A stretch of DNA of 64,000 nt from JANXQE01 sp035651635. Lineage in GTDB: Bacteria > Verrucomicrobiota > Verrucomicrobiia > Limisphaerales > UBA8199. Under the pieces are notes generated by a model. That model saw only the letters and a list, made by a program, of their open reading frames with translations, was not told where the DNA came from and ran no database searches. A program made the translations under genes and the position numbers. Positions 60,578 through 64,000 of the stretch are shown piece after piece (the first letter of the stretch is position 1; each line of letters starts with the position of its first letter). The stretch is taken from the NCBI GenBank assembly GCA_035651635.1, contig DASRFK010000011.1, positions 1-64,000 on the forward strand. The letters are read 5' to 3'.

Positions 60578-61966
60578 GTGAGCGCATCGGATTTTCCCGC
60601 AAAGCCGCCGGCGAACGCCGGCCCTAGAATCCTACGGCTGATCACGGCGGGATTAGCCGCTGGCGCGTTCGGAATTGCCGCCGCACTGTTCTGGAGCCGT
60701 CAGCTTTGGCTCGGACCGTGTCTGGTCGTTTTTCTTGGCCTGCTCGCCGTCGCCTTGCGAGCACAAACCAGCCTGCGTAGCTTCGCGTTTACGGCATGGG
60801 TCCTGGCGTTTGTGACGGCGGCCATGGTGTGGCCAGGGGCCTTCGGCAACTGGTTCGGATACGACCTTAGGTTCCTGATCGTCCCTCTGGTCCAGGTCAT
60901 CATGTTCGGCATGGGCACAAAGTTGAGCGCGCAGGACTTTGTGCGAGTCCTGACCATGCCGCGGCCGGTATTAATTGGAGTTACGCTGCATTTCGGGGTA
61001 ATGCCGTTAACCGGCTGGGCGATTGCCCGGCTGTTCGGATTTGCGCCCGAGATTGCTGCCGGCGTGATCCTGGTCGGCTCGGTTTCCAGCGGTGTCGCCT
61101 CGAATGTTATCGTGTTCCTGGCCCGCGGGAACGTGGCCCTGGCTGTTACCGTGACGGCGTGCTCGACACTTGTGTCGCCCCTCATGACTCCATTCCTGAT
61201 GAAGACTCTGGCCGCCAGGTTGGTCCCAATCGATTTCTTGGCCATGATGATCGAGGTACTTAACATGGTAATCGTGCCGGTCGTAGCCGGCCTGGTCGCC
61301 CATCGCATCTTGTACGGTTCCGGTCGCTGGGTGAACTCGGCAAAGCACCTGAGCGTGATTGCGCTCGGCGGGCTGGGGCTGACCGCGGCAGCGGCTCTTT
61401 CGCCACCGGGCTACGTTCATGCATTGCTCTCACTGGGCCGTGGGGCCGTTCTGGCTTCTGCTTTGATCGGTTTAGTGGCGCTGACAAAACTGGTTATATC
61501 GATCTGGCTGCGCGGGCCGCGCGACTGGATGGAGCAGGCGCTACCCGCGGTTTCAATGGCCGGGATTTGTCTGATCATCGCCATTATCGCGGCCCGGTCA
61601 CGAGACCGGTTGCTGGCAGTGGGTTGGCTGCTGCTGCTGGCCGCGATGCTGCATAACGCCGTCGGCTATTTGCTGGGATACTGGTTCGCGCGCGCGGCGC
61701 GACTGGACGAAAGTGCCTGCCGGACCATCGCAGTGGAAGTTGGAATGCAAAACGGTGGTATGGCGACGGGGCTGGCGATGAGCGTTCTGCAAAGCGCCGA
61801 CGCTGCGCTGGCGCCGGCGATCTTCGGCACCTGGATGAATATCTCCGGATCGGTCCTGGCGAGTTGGTGGCGACGGCGCCCCGTCCCGTCGAAACAAACC
61901 ACGGCGGACACTGCGATTTCCCCGGCAGCGAACGCCTCATCCCCCAGAACAGCGATCTCAAAATGA
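60578..61966 (+). CDS. Bile acid:sodium symporter (BASS) family transporter
   Basis: About 462 residues with ten predicted helices; the start is GTG 60578. BASS landmarks are QVIMFGMGTKLSAQDFVRVL, MPLTGWAIARLFG, VGSVSSGVASNVIVFLARGN (first broken-helix, with NV) and CRTIAVEVGMQNGGMATGLA (second one). Such proteins import organic anions with sodium; in bacteria the substrates can be pantoate, keto acids or others. The last about 30 residues are low-complexity. It sits between the cupin and the ManD-like gene, 4 bases before the latter. Confidence 0.92.
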   Translation: MSASDFPAKPPANAGPRILRLITAGLAAGAFGIAAALFWSRQLWLGPCLVVFLGLLAVALRAQTSLRSFAFTAWVLAFVTAAMVWPGAFGNWFGYDLRFLIVPLVQVIMFGMGTKLSAQDFVRVLTMPRPVLIGVTLHFGVMPLTGWAIARLFGFAPEIAAGVILVGSVSSGVASNVIVFLARGNVALAVTVTACSTLVSPLMTPFLMKTLAARLVPIDFLAMMIEVLNMVIVPVVAGLVAHRILYGSGRWVNSAKHLSVIALGGLGLTAAAALSPPGYVHALLSLGRGAVLASALIGLVALTKLVISIWLRGPRDWMEQALPAVSMAGICLIIAIIAARSRDRLLAVGWLLLLAAMLHNAVGYLLGYWFARAARLDESACRTIAVEVGMQNGGMATGLAMSVLQSADAALAPAIFGTWMNISGSVLASWWRRRPVPSKQTTADTAISPAANASSPRTAISK

Positions 61967-61970
61967 ACTT

Positions 61971-63308
61971 ATGAACCGACGCGACATGCTCAAAGGAACC
62001 GGACTCGGCGCCGCCGCAGCTTTGCTGGGATGGTCCGCCCTTCCCTCCAAACTCAGGGCGGAGGAGGTGACCAAACCCATGAAAAGTCCGGGTCCGCTGA
62101 AGATCACAAAAGTGCGCGCCATTCTGACGGCGCCGCAGCCCAGAACGCGGTTCGTGGTGGTGAAGGTTGAAACGAGCGAGCCCGGTTTATACGGCCTGGG
62201 CTGCGCTACGTTCAACCAGCGACCGCTGCCAGTGAAGACAGCGGTGGACGAATATCTCGACCCATTTTGCCGCGGCCGCGATGCAGAGAATATCGAGGAT
62301 CTTTGGCAAACGGCCTACACCAGTTCTTACTGGCGCAACGGTCCGGTGCTGAACAACGCGCTGAGCGGCCTGGACCAGGCGCTGTGGGACATCAAAGGAA
62401 AACGGGCTGGGATGCCAGTCTACCAACTGCTGGGCGGAAAATGCCGCTTCGCGGTGGATTGTTATACTCATTCGAGCGGACGGGATTTGGCGCAACTTGA
62501 AGACAGCGTGCGCGCCAATCTGGAGCGGGGTTTCCGGCATATCCGCATTCAACTCGGCGGCTACGGCTCACCCCATCTTTCGAGCAAAGCGGATTTTGAG
62601 GAGCAAAGCTTCGGTTTACCCGTGGAATCGCACATGGACGCACGGCCCTATCTCAATGCCGTGCCGAAGATGTTCGAGCATATTCGGAACAAATTCGGCG
62701 ATGAACTGGAGCTCCTGCACGACATGCATGAGCGGGTCGAGCCGATCGCAGCTGTCAACCTGTGCAAGGAACTCGAGCGGTACCGGCCGTTTTTTATCGA
62801 GGATCCACTGCCGCCGGAGGCCAATAGCTATTTCAAAATGATTCGACAGCAGACCAGCACGCCCATTGCCATGGGCGAGTTGTTCAACAATCCGCACGAG
62901 TGGGTCGGGCTGATCTCGGAGCGTCTGATTGATTTCATCCGGGTCCATATCTCACAGGTCGGCGGCCTGACGGCCGCCCGCAAGATTGCCACCCTGGCGG
63001 AGTGGTTCCAAGTACGCACCGCCTGGCACGGCCCGGCCGATGTATCCCCAGTCGGCCACGCCGCGAACGCCCATTTGGATCTCGCCATTCACAATTTTGG
63101 GATTCAGGAGGCGGTGCAATTCAATCAGGCGACCCAGGACGTTTTTCCCGGCTTGCCCTCAATAAAGAATGGTTACATGTATATCACCGAGGCGCCAGGG
63201 TGGGGCGTGGACCTCAACGAGGAGCTGGCGAAAAAGTTTCCGCTGCCCGACGCCCCCGGTTATTGGCTGCCAACGCGCCGCAAAGACGGCACCGCGGTCA
63301 GGCCGTAA
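61971..63308 (+). CDS. Enolase-superfamily dehydratase, ManD/RspA-like, with Tat-like signal
   Basis: The protein has 445 residues. The N-terminus MNRRDMLKGTGLGAAAALLG has twin Arg and a hydrophobic stretch, a Tat signal. The body follows mannonate dehydratase (ManD): ITKVRAILTAPQPRTRFVVV, then metal ligands Asp251 (HDMHER), Glu277 (FIEDP) and Glu303 (MGELFN), His253 and His353 (WHGPADVSPVGHAANAHLDL). It would turn D-mannonate into KDG. Export is surprising for a sugar-acid enzyme. Substrates of close relatives vary, so activity is unproven. It is coupled to the BASS transporter. Confidence 0.88.
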   Translation: MNRRDMLKGTGLGAAAALLGWSALPSKLRAEEVTKPMKSPGPLKITKVRAILTAPQPRTRFVVVKVETSEPGLYGLGCATFNQRPLPVKTAVDEYLDPFCRGRDAENIEDLWQTAYTSSYWRNGPVLNNALSGLDQALWDIKGKRAGMPVYQLLGGKCRFAVDCYTHSSGRDLAQLEDSVRANLERGFRHIRIQLGGYGSPHLSSKADFEEQSFGLPVESHMDARPYLNAVPKMFEHIRNKFGDELELLHDMHERVEPIAAVNLCKELERYRPFFIEDPLPPEANSYFKMIRQQTSTPIAMGELFNNPHEWVGLISERLIDFIRVHISQVGGLTAARKIATLAEWFQVRTAWHGPADVSPVGHAANAHLDLAIHNFGIQEAVQFNQATQDVFPGLPSIKNGYMYITEAPGWGVDLNEELAKKFPLPDAPGYWLPTRRKDGTAVRP

Positions 63309-63450
63309 GCGGAATCCGGTGCCACTGCACTAAAGTCATTCAGCATAGCTGCCTTTGACTTTCCGAAGGCGGAAAGAAACACCGGGCATAGCACCCTATT
63401 GCGGTTGTAAACTCTGTGCGAGAGGATTGTGGCAAGTCATTCGATCGGGA

Positions 63451-64000
63451 GTGAAGTTCCACCGAAATCCGCTATGCTCGCCACCGCGACGGCTGGCTTT
63501 TGTTTGCGGCGTTCTCATCCTGGCGTTCCTCGCGAAGGAGATCTTGCTCGCCGATGACACCTGGCTGTACGCGGTGCAAATCAGCGCCGTCATTCAAACC
63601 AACCCACCGCAGATAACGCTGCAATGGGAGCCGGACCAGTTCGGCGCCGACAGCTACGTCGTTTATCGCAAACTCAAGAGCGACACTGGCTGGGGGTCAG
63701 GAACACTTCTGCCCGGCACAAACACGAGTTTCACCGATACCACCGTTTCGCTCGGCGCGGCCTACGAGTACCAGATCATCAAGCACGCGACGCTGGGTTA
63801 CACTGGCTACGGGTACATTTACGCCGGGATCGAAGCTCCATTGATGGAGACCCGCGGGACGGTGCTGCTCATGGTAGCGGCCGATACGGCTTCCCTGACG
63901 AATGAACTGGCGCGTTTGCAGCAGGATCTCATCGGCGACGGATGGTCCGTCATCCGACATGACGTTTCGTCCAACGACAGCCCGACGTTCGTCAGGAGCT
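63451..64000 (+). CDS. Partial paralogue of the large secreted protein, cut by the window end
   Basis: From GTG 63451 the frame runs off the right edge with at least 183 residues. A signal peptide (to about 34) precedes LYAVQISAVIQTNPPQITLQ and WEPDQFGADSYVVYRK, then LGYTGYGYIYAGIEAP and LTNELARLQQDLIGDGWSVI, closely matching residues 40-180 of the gene at 57999. It is the same FN3-like plus gingipain-like architecture as far as can be seen. The two paralogues bracket the cupin, BASS and ManD-like genes. The start is uncertain. Confidence 0.8.
   Translation, partial: MKFHRNPLCSPPRRLAFVCGVLILAFLAKEILLADDTWLYAVQISAVIQTNPPQITLQWEPDQFGADSYVVYRKLKSDTGWGSGTLLPGTNTSFTDTTVSLGAAYEYQIIKHATLGYTGYGYIYAGIEAPLMETRGTVLLMVAADTASLTNELARLQQDLIGDGWSVIRHDVSSNDSPTFVRS

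Noticed and set aside
1..64000. tRNA, rRNA, CRISPR arrays, transposases, prophage or attachment sites
   Set aside because: I looked through intergenic stretches for these and saw none. Short structured RNAs cannot be excluded without a covariance search.

Overview
The window looks like chromosomal DNA from a GC-rich, Gram-negative member of the Verrucomicrobiota, probably close to the Pedosphaera/Limisphaera group. This is inferred from gene content, not from rRNA. The clues are general-secretion pseudopilins of the FTLIELLVVIAIIAILA type (1-377 minus, 12909-13778), many Sec/lipoprotein exports, a MoxR-DUF58-Bat operon, futalosine-type menaquinone synthesis (MqnC), a tiny basic protein at 1254-1382 of a kind I associate with the PVC superphylum, and hairpin-rich intergenic repeats. 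No rRNA, tRNA, CRISPR array, transposase or phage gene was seen.

Layout. 1-15 kb: pseudopilins, a SecD-head-like lipoprotein, a KDG-kinase-like PfkB sugar kinase, a hybrid sensor kinase, a glucuronate-isomerase-like protein, pyrophosphatase, a sedolisin protease, an O-antigen-ligase-like protein and a DUF481 outer-membrane protein. 15-20 kb: a signalling island with a PocR-AraC regulator, a FixL-like PAS histidine kinase, a single-domain receiver, a REC-PAS-HisKA_3 kinase and a NarL-type regulator. 20-25 kb: a PLP sulfur-amino-acid enzyme, a diguanylate cyclase, an amidase lipoprotein, YceI, and a GxxExxY gene between two copies of a CACAGAG repeat. 25-29 kb: an RbsB/RbsC-like ABC pair without an ATPase, then myo-inositol oxygenase. 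29-38 kb: the translation operon nusA-infB-rbfA-nrnA-truB-ribF, with a two-gene patch inserted between nrnA and truB. 38-43.6 kb: the MoxR/Bat operon, ending in a BatB-BatC-like fusion with a Gln-rich tail. 43.7-47.8 kb, minus strand: prs-rplY-pth-rpsF-ssb-rplI. 48-55.5 kb, mostly minus strand: mqnC, several membrane proteins, ispH and a HTH/membrane-protein operon with a matching pair of operators. 55.7-64 kb, plus strand: an HpnI-like glycosyltransferase, a cysteine-less TlpA-like protein, two large secreted paralogues, a cupin, a BASS transporter and a ManD-like enolase-superfamily protein.

Functional links. Myo-inositol oxygenase, the glucuronate-isomerase-like protein, the ManD-like dehydratase and the KDG kinase together cover most of a route from inositol through glucuronate and mannonate to KDPG. 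They are spread over about 60 kb, and no fructuronate reductase was seen. The best regulatory finding is the operator pair ACTTTGT-N3-ACAAAG(T/C): one copy precedes the HTH/membrane operon and the other lies just upstream of ispH. Intergenic DNA is rich in short hairpin repeats, including a 17-bp terminal-inverted-repeat element present twice (442-623, 12680-12847) and a TTTGGAGT-bounded family present at least five times.
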